This document shows positions 1 through 13,304 of a DNA stretch of 60,000 bases, piece after piece. Position numbers and translations under genes: made by a program. A model generated the notes under the pieces. It did not search any database. It saw only the letters and a program-made list of their open reading frames with translations, and was not told the origin of the DNA. The DNA is from Cryptomeria japonica (Eukaryota > Streptophyta > Pinopsida > Cupressales > Cupressaceae). The stretch is taken from NCBI RefSeq assembly GCF_030272615.1, contig NC_081409.1, positions 206,507,190 through 206,567,189 on the forward strand, given 5' to 3'. Position 1 is the stretch's first letter. Each line of letters opens with the position of its first letter.

Positions 1-869
1 ATTAGACTTAGATGGAACCGGGGGTTTGAGAAAGGTTACCAGGATAACCCAGGATGGGGGCTGGGACCTATGGAGGCCTACCTAGGGTAACCATCATAAT
101 CTATGAGATGACACTCTCTCTTTAGGGTCACTAGTGTGTTGTGATGTCGAGTTCACCTGGAGTATTGTGGAGTCGTATTGTACTGTCATCCATGTCTTTC
201 TTATGCTTGCTTGAGGGTCTTCTGATATCTCCTAGTACGGTGGGGTGATTCCGTTTTGGGATCACATGGTCGGGTGGTAGTGTCACTTCCCATCAGATGT
301 TCTTATTCGTGCATTCATGTGAGGATTGGCTTCACAGGTGTTCCTGTGGTTCGTGATTCATGCATCATCTCATGTTGGAGATTATTGCCCTTTTGAGGCC
401 TATGTGGTTATTTGTATTAATGGATATATGTAACCTTGTATTTGGTAAAGATGTAAACTTTATATGTATTATTCGAAGCCATGTATTTTATGAACAATGT
501 AATCTTAAGTTTTGGATGCTATTTTATTAGTTATCCTTATTCTTTGTGCAAGTGCTTTATTGAAGAGAAAATTATATTGTAATACTTCAATCTTTCAATG
601 ACGAAATGTGTTGTGATTATGGTTTAATGTATTCATTAAGTAATTGATGTATAATTGTATTAACCTTTAATTTGGAATTTAACCTTTCGTTTAATCCTTC
701 ATTGGTAACCCTTTAGGAATTATTGTGTTAGTCTTTTTCTTGTGTTATTATTATGCAATGTAGTAATTAAAGCACTTAATGTGATTTATACTTTAAAAAA
801 ATAAATCATTTTACCCTTAGTTGCTTAGTTGTGTGATTATTCCTTTGGGGTTCCTTGCGGGGCATTACA
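1..869 (+). mobile_element. 3' part of an LTR (probably Ty3/gypsy)
   Basis: This segment has no coding capacity and ends in GGGGCATTACA at 859-869, the kind of terminus seen in many plant gypsy LTRs. Immediately after it an ORF remnant of a different element begins, so this looks like an LTR inserted in, or joined to, a copia-type element. The left end lies outside the window, so its length, its target duplication and whether it is a solo LTR cannot be judged. The + orientation rests only on the CA-type terminus. The gypsy assignment is an inference from the terminus, not from any protein. Confidence 0.45.
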
Positions 870-1019
870 TCGACAGAAGTCAAAGAGAAGGAAACACTGA
901 CCCACTTACTAAGTGGACTAGCATCCATATCTGATACTTTCAAAACCGGTTGGGACACATACCTACAATTGTTGGATAAGGCATACCCAGAAATTTTGAA
1001 GTTAGTTAAGCTCCGGTAA
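870..1019 (+). pseudogene. C-terminal remnant of a retroelement ORF
   Basis: An open stretch of 49 codons begins directly at the LTR junction and ends at a TAA at 1017-1019. It contains EKETLTHLLSGLASISD and ends in LKLVKLR. I do not recognise a domain. Because a polypurine tract and a copia-type LTR follow about 230 bases later, it is probably the last part of the internal ORF of that copia-type element. The position just before the polypurine tract resembles the non-pol ORF of the copia-like element at 23187-27514, but I see no clear sequence match between the two. Confidence 0.4.
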
Positions 1020-1264
1020 AACAAACAGTGTTTATTCATTCTTTTGTTCTGAATTCTTTCAATTCTTTCACCAGTCTTTGGCATTGATGCCAAAAAAGAG
1101 TATGTATATATGTGAAAAATATCAGAAAATATCAAACAAAATCATATGGGAAGGACATCAAAATATCAGAAGGAGTGTATTGCTTAGGGGGAGCATATTT
1201 TAGTTGAACCGGCAGGGAATCCATTTTTCACATGAGTGTTGCCATCAATGCCAAAGGGGGAGAT
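1020..1264 (+). other. 3' untranslated tail with polypurine tract of a copia-type element
   Basis: This is a non-coding tail after the stop codon. Two G-rich purine tracts are visible: GGGGGAGCAT near 1189-1198 and AAAGGGGGAGAT at 1253-1264. The second lies directly against the TGTTGG start of the LTR and is therefore the likely plus-strand primer (polypurine tract). The same arrangement occurs at 27501-27514 in the other copia-like element. Confidence 0.65.
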
Positions 1265-2133
1265 TGTTGGCAATTGACACTCATTGGATTCATTTTGTTG
1301 TCATTGATGGCAACAAGTTTAGATGGAAGTCATATACCGATAGACATCGGCATTAGAGTATCTAGGATTACATTGGCACCGACATGAAGTACTTCAAGGA
1401 AGCCAACATCAAGGAAGATTAATTTAGTAAATCATTTTGTAATTATTCGTCGAGGCCGACGTTGAATAACTTTTTTAATGTATTGTAAGCCAACATAAGG
1501 CATATTGTTTGTAATGGGTATATAGGTCAGTCTGCTAGGTCATTTTGAATATAACATAGGTGAATATATAGCAGAACTGTATAATGCGAAGTATATGTAT
1601 GTAGATCATTTGCATGCAAATGTTATATCATGCAATGATCTGTAGATAGTTTTGAAAGCATTCTTGGAGGAGAAGAGATACCGGTAGTAGTGTTCAGGGT
1701 TTATGAACCAGTACAAAGCAGAGCTAGAACCGAAACTCTATTTGGCATAGCAGATGCATTTTTGAGTTCATTTTTCAATGTTTTACTTCAGCAGAAGCTT
1801 GTAGTCAATGAGACTCTTTAGTGATGAGCAATATTCTCTAGGCAGTGTGTCTTCCTGCATGTGCAGGCCCCCATTATATGTAATATCCTTTCATATGGCC
1901 AGTGAACTGATATTGTGGGTCACAAATCCCACCGTGGTTTTTCCTCTTTGAGGTTTTCCACATATAAATTTTGTGTGTTATAGTGTTCATTTATGTGGAT
2001 GGTTTATTCGCTTCAAGTTATATGTTTATTTGTTTACCGGTTTATATGTGTATGGTATAAAGGGATAAAATCTTATCTTACCGGCAAACCATTGAGTCAA
2101 CCCCCCCCTTCTCAGTGTTCTTGGATCCCAACA
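1265..2133 (+). mobile_element. copia-type 3' LTR
   Basis: The LTR runs from TGTTGG at 1265 to CCAACA at 2133, short inverted termini typical of Ty1/copia LTRs, and is 869 bp long. It is preceded by a polypurine tract, so it is the 3' LTR of a + strand element. Inside are CCCACCGTGGTTTTTCC at 1928-1944, a motif also present in the two other copia LTRs of this window, a TATA-like CATATAAATT near 1961-1970, and a pyrimidine run followed by CTCAG near the 3' end. The 5' part of the element is missing or outside the window. Confidence 0.8.
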
Positions 2134-3830
2134 TTTCATACAACATATGTGATTACATTCATGAAGAAAAGCATCATTATCAGTCATTGCAGATGTAAGG
2201 TATACCTTTCCATTATTTATTTCAATATTTATAATATTTCAATCAAGGTTAATTCCTAAACCAAGGTTTGACTTAAGCAAGCCCCTATTCCCACCCTATT
2301 TCCCTTTCTTTCTATGTGCAGGAAATAGGTATGAAGTTGCGATCTTCAGAATAAGCATTATTTGCATAGATGAATCAACCCTCTTTGGTGTGCAAAAATT
2401 TAGGAGGACCAAAGCAACAGGTGCTCCATTCCTGAAATTTTTGGAGTTTTTTTAGGGATCAAGTTCGTATTTGCATATACTGCACAAATCCATGTTCGTG
2501 CCTCAATTTGACGACTGTAGCTCATTGTTTCCATATTTTTACCTTCATTTTAAACACTTTTCCTTAATTTCAGCATTTCAACTCACAAAAGAGGGCAAAT
2601 CAACATCATTCCCTTGAATCCAATCATTATTTTTAGTCCTTGTCATTACTAGTTTGTGACTAAATCTACCCCTCTTTTGGATGTAATGGCAAATTAGTGG
2701 TTTTTACCCTTTATGGTGGAAACCCTAATTTTCCACCCAGTTTACCTTGCAATGACAAACATTTGATAAGACACAAGAATGAAAGCACACAAAATATTGA
2801 GCTTAACAAATCATGCATCAACAACAAACCCAAGCTAGCCGACAACCTAACTGATCAACTGCCTATCATTTTTATCATTTTTATCAAACAACATGCCTTC
2901 ACAAATACATAATTCATTGAACAAGCACCCTATCATATATCATGTCCTAATAGATACATTTTTTCTATAATGGGCAAAGTATCAAACAATTATCCTATCA
3001 AGAAACACTTATCTTTGTAAAGAAGATCTAAATGGTCATTGACTTGTTTGGTTGAAAGAGTTATATTTTCATTTGATCTATCTTATATCATGTTCCTATG
3101 CTACTCGAGGATATCCATGAGTGATTTGAGGATCAAGAATGGATCATGATTTTTATTTTTTATTGTTGTTTGCAGTTTTTCTTGAGAATATGGCTGGGTA
3201 AACTAAGTTCCTTATGTGTGATTGGGGTTCCATCTAGCATAATCAAAAAATCCTATGCAAGTTAAGGGTCATCTAAGACTTTCTTACATCAGGATTAGCA
3301 TGCTTTATGGTTACTTCCTCACATATACTAACATGATTCAATATTACTCGTATAATTAGGTAATTTCCTGTCTGCAGTGTGTCTGTCAATGCAATTGGAT
3401 AACATCGACACCTTGGTATTTCCATGCCTTGGTACAAAGATATTCATTTGCCACATAATAAGAGTCTATGATGATATTGTTGTACACTAGTGAAAGCACA
3501 ATACAAGGTCAAGACATGTATATTAATCTCAATCAATCAATTAATCAATCTAACAATCTCATGGTATCTATTCTATTTGATCAATCACACTTATCTATAT
3601 CTGATATCAATCAATCCTTGTCTCTTATCAACTAATATTCTTTAGTTCTTACTAACCATTCTTCTGTTTCATCATATTTCATTTAACATTCTTCTTCATC
3701 TTTTGAGAGATCATTCATGCTTTTGATGCATAAGCAATCTCTCGAGGGGGGTCCTACCTCCATCTCTTAAAATGCTAGTGAAAAAGCTCCATAATTTTTT
3801 TTTGAAACATTGCTCAAAATTATATTGTCT
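2134..3830 (+). other. unrecognised AT-rich stretch, tail of an old Tat-like element
   Basis: No convincing coding region is present; the short open stretches have no recognisable domain. The last 100 bases (from about 3735) resemble the tail just before the 3' LTR of the Tat element at 22155-22284: both have a TCTCGAGGGGG block, then a TTTGAAAC block, then TCTCAAAGA and a polypurine tract. I therefore infer that at least the 3' part of this stretch is the 3' untranslated region of an older, related element. Its coding part is absent. Confidence 0.4.
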
Positions 3831-3845
3831 CAAAGAAGGGAAAAA
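3831..3845 (+). promoter_or_regulatory. polypurine tract of an old Tat-like element
   Basis: CAAAGAAGGGAAAAA lies immediately before TGTAGACAC. The intact Tat element has CAAAGAGGGGCAAA directly before TGTAGTCAC at 22285, so position and composition match. This is the expected plus-strand primer site at an internal-region/3' LTR junction. Confidence 0.6.
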
Positions 3846-5232
<1,387 letters not shown>

Positions 5233-5791
5233 TGTAGTCACACAAATCTGTCCAGCTTAATTAAATAAATAAATGCTATTTATTTGATTAAAAATCCACT
5301 AGCCATCAGTTAATTAAATTAATATTTAATTAATTCATCTCCAAACATTCTCCTATTAATTAAATAAATTATTCAATTTATTTTAATTCATTCATTAAAT
5401 CAAATTCCAATCAATTAAATAAATAAAATCAATTTATTTAATTAAATCCCCCTATTCATCTTTTAAATAAATTAAATAAAAATATTTATTTAAATCATTA
5501 TCCCCCCCCCACTTGCATTTTCCTACAAATGCAACTTGCACACATTTATTGAAATAAATGAATTTTTATTTTAATAAAATCCTATTTTCCCTCACCCACC
5601 AAATCCACTTGCAAAACTAATCCCCTTCTAGATTCTTCTAACCCCTTCCTAATTAGCCTGATTCATCCCCTAATTATTGTCACATTCCTAAGCAAAATGG
5701 AGTCACTTCTCAAAGACTCCAAAGTCTTTGAAAAGCATTTAATACTTTGTGTGTTCAACAAATTAACCCCCAAAGTCTTCCAAGACCACTA

Positions 5792-5854
5792 ATGGCTCTT
5801 ACATGACCATTTATGGCTCTTACATGACCATTTATGGCTCTTACATAACCATTT
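5792..5854 (+). repeat. 21-bp tandem triplication in the 5' LTR
   Basis: Three consecutive copies of a 21-base unit beginning ATGGCTCTTACATGACC occur at 5792, 5813 and 5834. The third copy has one substitution (ATAACC). The 3' LTR has a single copy (22845-22865), so the triplication is an expansion in this LTR or a contraction in the other. Confidence 0.95.
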
Positions 5855-6128
5855 ATGGTTATTTCAAACTTGTCTCCCCAAACATTTATTGTTTTGACCA
5901 TATTCATCCTTTTCACATTTGCACAAGAGTTTATCCATTGGATTAAAGTTTTATTCTTTGAATAAAGAGTTTATTCATTCAACCAACCTTGACTTTAACT
6001 CCCAAGGTCATATCAAGCATTTAATGCTTATTCCCTCTCCTCTCAACCTATCTCACATTGACACTTGTCATCCTGGGATTGGGTTGAAAGCCCTCACATG
6101 GATTTGAAATCATTCAATCCTAACCCTT

Positions 6129-6180
6129 GTTGAGATTTTTCAATCTCAACCATCCATTGCTCCATTTTTCCTATAAATAG
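6129..6180 (+). promoter_or_regulatory. LTR core promoter: palindrome plus TATA box
   Basis: GTTGAGATT (6129-6137) and AATCTCAAC (6142-6150) form a perfect 9-bp palindrome around a 4-base centre. The TATA box CTATAAATAG follows at 6171-6180, so this is the likely U3 promoter of the element. The 3' LTR keeps both palindrome arms unchanged (23141-23162) while the centre differs (TTTC against GCTC). The 3' LTR breaks inside the TATA box at 23186 and would lack it. Confidence 0.7.
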
Positions 6181-6637
6181 AGCCCATTTCTTCATAATCC
6201 AGATCTTGAAAACTTGTATACATTTAACCTATAGGCATTTTAAGAGAGCATTTAGCATAGCAAACTCATGTATTGTCATTTTGGTTAAAATAAATCATTT
6301 TAGTATTAATAGCTTAATATTAGCATTTCATTTTACATTTGGAGCACAATACTACAATCTCAATCCTCCATAAGCATCCATAGTGCAAAAAGCTGCTGAG
6401 AGCTACACTATTTTGGAACTTGGAGAGGAGAGGAACAAGGGAGAAGGAGCTAAGAGCATGCTAAGAGGCATTTGGAGATGCCTCATTATCTTTGTTTCAT
6501 TAGTTAGATATATTAGCATGATTTTAGTGTCTCTCTTGATATGCCTGTTTAGATTAGTTTTTGATTGACTAACACTAACGGTTTCTTGTCTTGTGTTGTT
6601 TGTCATTTTCTAACCTTGTCCATTTTGCAAGGCATCA

Positions 6638-6657
6638 TTTGGTGAACCCGACGTGAA
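6638..6657 (+). promoter_or_regulatory. candidate primer binding site
   Basis: TTTGGTGAACCCGACGTG follows directly after the inferred LTR end. Its position and general shape (TTGG-GA--CCG) resemble the binding sites of Tat/Ogre elements, which use a tRNA primer, but I cannot match it confidently to a particular tRNA. The coordinates depend on the LTR end at 6637. Confidence 0.45.
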
Positions 6658-6729
6658 TCCAAACACCAAAAAAATCATTATTTTTTTTTACTCATTAACA
6701 TGTTTGAATGTTTAAAATGTCACACAGGT

Positions 6730-6967
6730 TGCGCTTTGGTGCTATTGAACTCATTCTAGCGCTATTGATACTTATAGTTTTAGTGCTATTGTTCTTACAA
6801 TAGCGCTATTGTATCAAGTTCAGCGCTTTTGGAACTGTTTTGGCGCGTTTGACATTGTTTTGGCGCTATTCACCATGTTTCAGCACTTTTGCCTCTTTGT
6901 CTTTCCCTTTCTTCTAGCGTGTTTGTGTTAAATAGCGCCTCTATTCAAACGCAGACTAGCACTATTG
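6730..6967 (+). repeat. array of AGCGCT(A/T)TTG motifs after the 5' LTR
   Basis: About twelve copies of a decamer close to AGCGCTATTG or AGCGCTTTTG lie 10-35 bases apart in 240 bp. Exact copies are at 6758, 6802 and 6822; one-step variants are at 6782 (AGTGCTATTG), 6882 (AGCACTTTTG), 6915 (AGCGTGTTTG) and 6958 (AGCACTATTG). The spacer sequences do not repeat, so only the motif is conserved. A mirror-oriented array of the same motif lies at 21409-21722 near the other end of the element. Confidence 0.85.
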
Positions 6968-9312
6968 TAACAGAACGTTGTACAAAACACCTTGTAACCG
7001 AAAAAGTGAAAATTTTAGGCTTGTGGAAGCCCCCCTTGGACATAGATTTTACTAACCATTTGTTGTTTGTGCAGGTTTAAAACTCACCATTAAAAACCAC
7101 AAACTTTCCTTTTGGTGCTTTAAAACTTGAACAACGAAAATTTCTGTGCTTTCTAGTTAGGGTCACTTGTCTTTGGTGCATTAAAACTAAACAAAACAAA
7201 CATTTGCTTTCATTGCAAGTTAGGACTCATTTTCTTTTGGTGCTTAAAATCAACAACACAAATTTGATTTCCTTGCATCAAACTAAAGCAATTACAATCC
7301 ACACTTCAAATTTTGGTGCACATAAAATCCAAAATCCACTTGTTTTGATTTTTGCAAGCGATTTTAGTTCATGCAAAACGTGTTTTTTGTTAAGTTGACT
7401 AGGATTTCCAATTTCTAGATTACAACACATTTTGCCATTGAAGTTAAAATGAACACCATGACTGTTGGAGCAACATCTCCAAATAGTTAGATCACATTGC
7501 AATGTCGGATTAAAAAGAACAAGTGTTTTTTGTGCTTGGCACACTTGTGCAAAAAGTTGGTCGAGTGGTCCCACCTCTAACACACACTATCCTCTCCCTT
7601 GGCTTTCGTGGTCCTAGGTGCAAGAGAAAAGTGTTAGTAACACTCAAATTTTTTATCTTTTTAAGAGAGGTCTGCCAAAAGACACATCACTCTTGGGAAC
7701 GACCTCGCGCGGTAAATCCTTCGAGCCGCTATAAAAATCAGGTGAGAGTGAAAGCTGTAGCCTTGGGTATAGCTGTTCCTAAAGTGTAACTGGCTGAAAG
7801 GACAAATGGGCCTCACCACCAGTTACAAGGCTCTTAAGTGAGTCACTGCAGAATGAACTTATGTCCAAAAACATCAAACATGACTAAACACCTTTAAGTA
7901 GTAGCCCACCCGTTCTATTGATTGAGGATATTTGTGATATAATTTAGTGCAAGAGCATAGATGGTTTTGCTCCCAAGATACTCACCATACATATTTCCTT
8001 GAGTAGAAACATAGCTTTTTGAAAAGTCACTTGTGACTTGATAAAAGTGGTGACTCCCCCATCATAGGGATCATCTATTTGTTATGCTAGTGCAAGACTT
8101 AGTATATCACATCCTTACCTGCCACGGTGGGATTCATAAGGTATGTAGTACCAAAGTCGAAGAAATATCAAGATGTGGGCTAAATTTATCACAACTGGCC
8201 ATTTGACCTTAGGGATAAAAAGTGTTTGAAGTGTGTTTGTTTTAAAGACCAAGTGCAAATTGAGCCGACTTCAGGCTTTGGAAATACATCTAAAGGAAGG
8301 GTCATATACAAGTCCAAGGATTGGGTTGATCTAGACCCATACTCATTTGTGCCTTTGAGGCTACATTCTTGTGTTTGTGTGCTTGCTTTGTTTTCTTGTC
8401 AAAGAAAAATCAGAAAATCACTTCCAAAAACAAAGTATTCATCCAACCCAAACACATCAAAAATAAAGTGCAAAACAATAAAGAGTCAAAATTTTATGAC
8501 CATTCTTCACATCTTGCGAAAGAAGAAGTGTCATCAGAATATCAACTTGAAAAGAAGACCATTAAGCTCAAAGGCTTTGATCAAAAAGAGGAAATTCTTC
8601 TATATAAATAGACAAATCTTTGTCTCACATAGAGTCTTTCTGCGTCACATGTGTCTCTACCTTCAAGGCAAAACAAATGAATTTGATTCTAAATCATTGA
8701 ACCGTAGAGCTTTTATGCAATATAGAGCTCTGAGTTATCACAAAAACCAAGCAGGTAAGATTAATCCCAACTTTTTCCCAAATGTCTGTACCACATACAA
8801 CACAGCTCGAGAAATACCACTGACACCCGAAAGAGAAGAGGTAGAGTTTGTCCCATTTGTAATACAAAGCTTTTATTGAAGTTAAAACATTCCATTATCT
8901 CACTCATACATCATCACTTCATCATCCAATCCATTCCAACTCTCAAAACATTAAGAGGTTCTTGTCCCAAGATCCCTTTTTAGATATTGCTTGAATCAAA
9001 CATATCACATCACTTTTTAGATTGTTTCTACATCTAGGATAAGCTCATCCTAAGAGACACATCTACGCAGGTTAAAACTAGTTCATGAGCGAATCCTCTC
9101 ATTACTAGGTAGTTCAATCTGTAACACATCTCAGATTGCTCTACACCTTATCACATCAAAACTTATCAAACAAGCAAGCAATTCAAAGAAGAAATTCCGG
9201 TTACATCTACCTTAAAAGTGCTAGAGATCCACATGCAACAACCATCAATCTCTCATTTCATCAAAAACTCATCATCATTTTCACAAAACTTCAACAAAAG
9301 CTTGTAAACAAA
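6968..9312 (+). other. long 5' leader of the Tat element
   Basis: The 2.3 kb between the motif array and the gag start has no recognisable domain. A 217-codon open stretch at 8226-8879 is Lys/Ser-rich, with no motif I know and no support beyond length. It overlaps a shorter open stretch in another frame, so I regard it as untranslated leader or an unproven accessory ORF. Long leaders before gag are usual in Tat/Ogre elements (family knowledge). Confidence 0.5.
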
Positions 9313-10889
9313 ATGGCCCAAACCCGATCACAGTCAAAGCAACGAGAAATAGAAATGGAAGAAGAAGAAGAGGAAAATCTCAATGAATTTCAAGAAGCAC
9401 TTGGAGGAAATGCGAATGACGAAAACCCAAGTACTCCTACTCCTGCAACAATAGAAAGGGCCCAGCATAACCCTCTCTTTAACATACTTTTTGATGAAAT
9501 ACTCAGGAGCAATGCGGATGCTCACTTCTTAAAACTCGCTCAAGAAGGAGAAAAACTCCCCTCTGACTTTGATCTTGCCCAATTAAGACAAGCATCAGGA
9601 AGACAAAGTTGCCATGAAGAGGACAGAGGTAGAGATCCCATCAGATATAACATTCCTCCAGGTAACCCACCACCTCCTCCTCCAAATGAAATAGAGATGT
9701 TGCGGCAACAAGTCAAGAATCTTGCCCAACAACTTCATAGTGGTGTCAAGACTAACCAATTCTCATTCAATGACATCTGTCCCTATCCTTTTGATAGGAA
9801 TATTTATATGCCACCCTTTCCATGAGGATTCGAAACACCCAAATTCAAAAAATATAGAGGAAAGGGGGATCCCCATGATCATGTCAGAGAATTTCATTCC
9901 GCTTGTCTTGAAGTGGCATATGAAGACACATACCTAATGCGCCTTTTTCCCCAAAGCTTGGGAGGAACAACCACATCATGGTTTTCCCGACTACCAGGTG
10001 GCATTAGAACATTTGAGGAACTCATCCAGAAGTTCCTACCTCATTACCCTCATAACATTGAACGCGACATCACCATGGCTGATCTGTGCAACACCAAACA
10101 AAACCAGGTGAACTATTCTCAGTATTCCTACAATGATGGCGCCAAATGTCTAGCAGACGTTCTCTTCAGTTACCTGAACGAGAACTAGTGGAAATATTCA
10201 TTTCCAACTTAAATGAAGAAATGGAATTTCACCTGGATGTCAAAGACACAGACTCTTTTAATGATATGATCACCAAGGGTTTGAAATGTGAACGGGCACT
10301 CATCAAGAAAGGACTCATCAAAATCTTTAATGAACCAAAAGATGGTCCTCGCCCGCGCTTCAATAGTGATAAACCAAGCTTCTGGAATAAAAACAAGAAT
10401 ATCGTCAACGATGGGGTTGTGGATGCCAGGACTATACAAAATGCACAACCTGTGGTTCAGTTTGCAGGACAAAAACCTCCACCTTAGAATAACACAAATG
10501 TTCCTTCTAATCAAGGTTGCATCACATCTCACGATGAACCAAGACCTTGTCAGCAAAAAAACAAACAAACATACACTCCCTTAGGAGAACCCATTGAAAA
10601 AGTATTGCGACAACTCATTTCTCAAAATTTGGTCACTCTACCTAAACTATCAAACTATGAGCCTCAGGTCAAACCGACATGGTGGAGAGATACTGAACAC
10701 TGTGAATTCCATCAAGGGAGAGGACACAAGACAAGTAATTGTCACTGATTGAAAGATCTCATTCAGGATCTTATTGATCGAGGAGAAATTGAAATAGAAG
10801 GACATGACCCAAAAACAACCAATAATGATCATCTGATGTTCAAAAATCCACTTCCATCACAAGATCAAAGGGGTCCTTCCACTTCCAGG
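9313..10889 (+). pseudogene. gag: gag of the Tat element (broken)
   Basis: The chosen ATG at 9313 (MAQTRSQSKQ) follows an A-rich stretch and starts the acidic, Glu-rich N-terminus (runs of E near codons 15-22), a proline run and a short coiled-coil-like segment. The retrotransposon-gag core follows in the same frame after a TGA at 9823: YRGKGDPHDHVREFHSACLE, then WFSRLPGGIRTFEELIQKF. A frameshift near 10146 moves the rest into the next frame, which continues LPERELVEIFISNLNEEMEF. The Cys/His segment is CEFHQGRGHKTSNC near 10702-10743, followed by LKDLIQDLIDRGEIE. Further stops are at 10485, 10746 and 10890, most of them explained by C-to-T changes (CGA to TGA, CAG to TAG). The product would package element RNA into virus-like particles. 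Confidence 0.9.
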
Positions 10890-13304
10890 TGAGGCACTGA
10901 TACCACTGATTATACACAGGCTGCATATAATTACACTGTAAATCATCTGTATGATGCCAGTGAACAAGTTGCAACTATAACCTTCAAAAATCCCAACTCA
11001 AATTGCAATGTTGTTACACAACATGGCAAGGTCACCATAAAGGTAGCTCCACAAGGCATCACCTCCATTCCAAAGCAATACAATCTTGTGGAACAATTAG
11101 ACAAAATGCCTACGCTTATATCCATTTTAGAACTATTGCGCCTATCGCCATCTCATAAAACAATCTTGGATCAAGCACTCCAAGAGGCGTCAGTCCCTAC
11201 AAACCTAAATACAGACCAATTTCAAGCCATGGTTGGAAGTCTAAATTCATCACCTTGTCTCACTTTTTCCGAAAGTGACAACTCTTCCTTCTAGCAACCT
11301 CATAATGCCTCACTCCACATCGAAGGATTTATTAACCAACATAGAATCAAGCGAGTGTTGATAGATAATGGAGTAGGCCTGAATATTTGTACACTGCAGT
11401 TGGTCATAGCATTGGACTATGCGGCAGAATCAGTGGACCCTTGTAAGAAGATCACAATCAAAGCATATGATGATGTAGAGCGTTCATCCAAAGGAGCTGT
11501 GGTACTACCAATCTGAGTGGGCCCCATGGTAAACCACATCATCTGTCAAGTTCTGGACCTTCCTCTACCATACAATCTATTATTAGGAAGACCTTGGATA
11601 CATGCCATGCAAGTTGTTCCATCTACCTACCATCAATGTATCAAGTTCCCCCATAATGGTGTAGAGATCACAATCCTGGGCGATGCAAATCCCTTTGCAT
11701 ACTGTCATAATATCAGCCATCAACCAGAGATTATTGTTCCTAATAATAGAGAAGCCATTTCCTCCACATCATATATAAGTCCAGCCTCTCTTACCAGTTC
11801 GAACACCACTATACCAAAGCAAGAAAAGCTTAAAATGAAAATAGCAAAGGAAGGTCCTGGGGAATACAACTTTAGTCAACTCTTTTGTGTGGGACAGATG
11901 CCCACTTCTCCTAGAACACATTGTAAACCATAGCAGTTACTACAGCAACCACTGATCATGCCAGCATGTGCTTTGACATCTTTCATCCCTGGAAAGAGTC
12001 AAGAAGAAGAAACCCAAGATGAGGACTTAGAAAAATGGATCTATAAAGATCCCATCACCACTGATTTACCACAAGTTAAACTACCTATAGATCAGTATGG
12101 CAAAGGTCTCCTCATTATGCAAAGAATGGGGTATGATGGTCAGAGTGCTTTAGGATATTGCAAACAAGGACGACATGAACCTCTACTGCCATAATTAAAA
12201 CCCAAAGGTAATACAGGCCTAGGCTTTGAAAAAGAGATCTTTCCTAAACACAAATTCAAAGGAAAACCCAGCAAACCATTGTATCAGCCTACTGCAAAAA
12301 GGACACCTTTCATTATTAAAGCAGCATCAAGCACCATCCCAACTACCCCATCGAGGCTCAAAATCTCAACACCACCGCCTACAATACCAATCAAACCAGT
12401 AATCCCATCTGCAGCAGCCATCACATCAATAGTACCATTAGCAACAGCAACTGTATCGAAACCCGCAGCTGCATCTATGGCACTAGCAGTTCCAGCAGAA
12501 GCCACTGAGTCAATATTACCAATACTCCCTGTACTAGATTCCTTAATCCCCATCGACCTTCTTGCAGCACCGATCACTACAAAGATACATAAACCGATCA
12601 CACCTGCAGTGTTTAACTCAAAGGACATCCCAGTATGGTATAGCAATCGGATGCTAGAAAGTGATTCAGAGATCGACTCACATGAATGAGAATTTGATTC
12701 TGTACAGCTTAATACTTCAGATGAGGAAGACACATCACCACCTTTGCCATGCAAAGACATCCCTATTTACAGAGAAGCACAGATAAAGACCACATGGGTT
12801 CCTGAACTAGAAACATCTTCCACAGACCCTACGTCTTATCCTACGCCTGATTCTAATAGGGAGAGTACCTTCGATGACCTTCACCATAACATCTTAACCC
12901 TCACTAATACATCTAATGCACTTAACCTAATCAACGAAGTAATGCCCATTATCCACCTTGAACTCATCGAATGGAACCAACCAAATCCCCCATGTCTTGA
13001 CTTCTTCAGAAATGATGAGGGCATCATTGAATTTTTGGAATTAAGGGATAACCTACCAAGCGGGGATCACAAAGCTGGATTCACCATTGAACTTAATAGC
13101 GCAGCATACTTTGGGGCAGATGCCAAACCTTTCAGGTGCAAAAATATAACAATAAAACATGGATCTTCCAGTGAAAACCACACTGTGGCACTGTTTGATC
13201 CCACAAAAGTAAAAAGAAAGAGCGTATCCAATGGTGAAAACCTCTCTGAGGCGCCTGAGGATGAAGGGTTTGACATTCTCCCTGCTAATGCACAACAGGA
13301 ATGA
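10890..13304 (+). pseudogene. protease and G-patch region of the Tat polyprotein (broken)
   Basis: This is in the same frame as the pol genes downstream. The aspartic protease core is visible at about 11350-11400 as RVLIDNGVGLNICTL; the family motif is D-S/T/G-G, and here the catalytic Asp is followed by N-G, so it looks damaged. LPYNLLLGRPWIH (about 11565-11605) is the usual protease C-terminal LLGRPW block. A G-patch-like segment at about 12098-12190 reads GKGLLIMQRMGYDG...LGYCKQGR. An Ala/Pro/Thr-rich linker (12279-12689) leads to RT. In-frame stops are at 10890, 11292, 11514, 11931, 12192, 12687 and 13302. Confidence 0.8.

Larger units (their letters stand above)
5233..6637 (+). mobile_element. 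5' LTR of the Tat element
   Basis: It begins TGTAGTCACACAAATCTG, exactly as the 3' LTR at 22285. The end is set at the CA of GGCATCA (6637), just before the primer-binding-site candidate, giving 1405 bp with TG...CA termini. The first half is AT-rich AATTAAATAAAT-type sequence, followed by a 21-bp tandem triplication (5792-5854), a palindrome (6129-6150) and a TATA box (about 6170). The exact 3' end is less certain because the second LTR is truncated before this point. Confidence 0.85.

Noticed and set aside
5919-6107. A 62-codon open frame with identical translation in both Tat LTRs (also 22931-23119).
   Set aside because: It is identical because the LTRs are copies; it needs a TTG start and has no domain. 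The two synonymous differences between copies are too few to argue for selection.
8226-8879. 217-codon open frame in the Tat leader.
   Set aside because: No recognisable domain and no conserved start context; kept only as a note in the leader entry.
12284-12760. 158-codon open frame on the - strand.
   Set aside because: Antisense shadow of the Ala/Pro/Thr-rich linker of the Tat polyprotein, which is in frame with pol.
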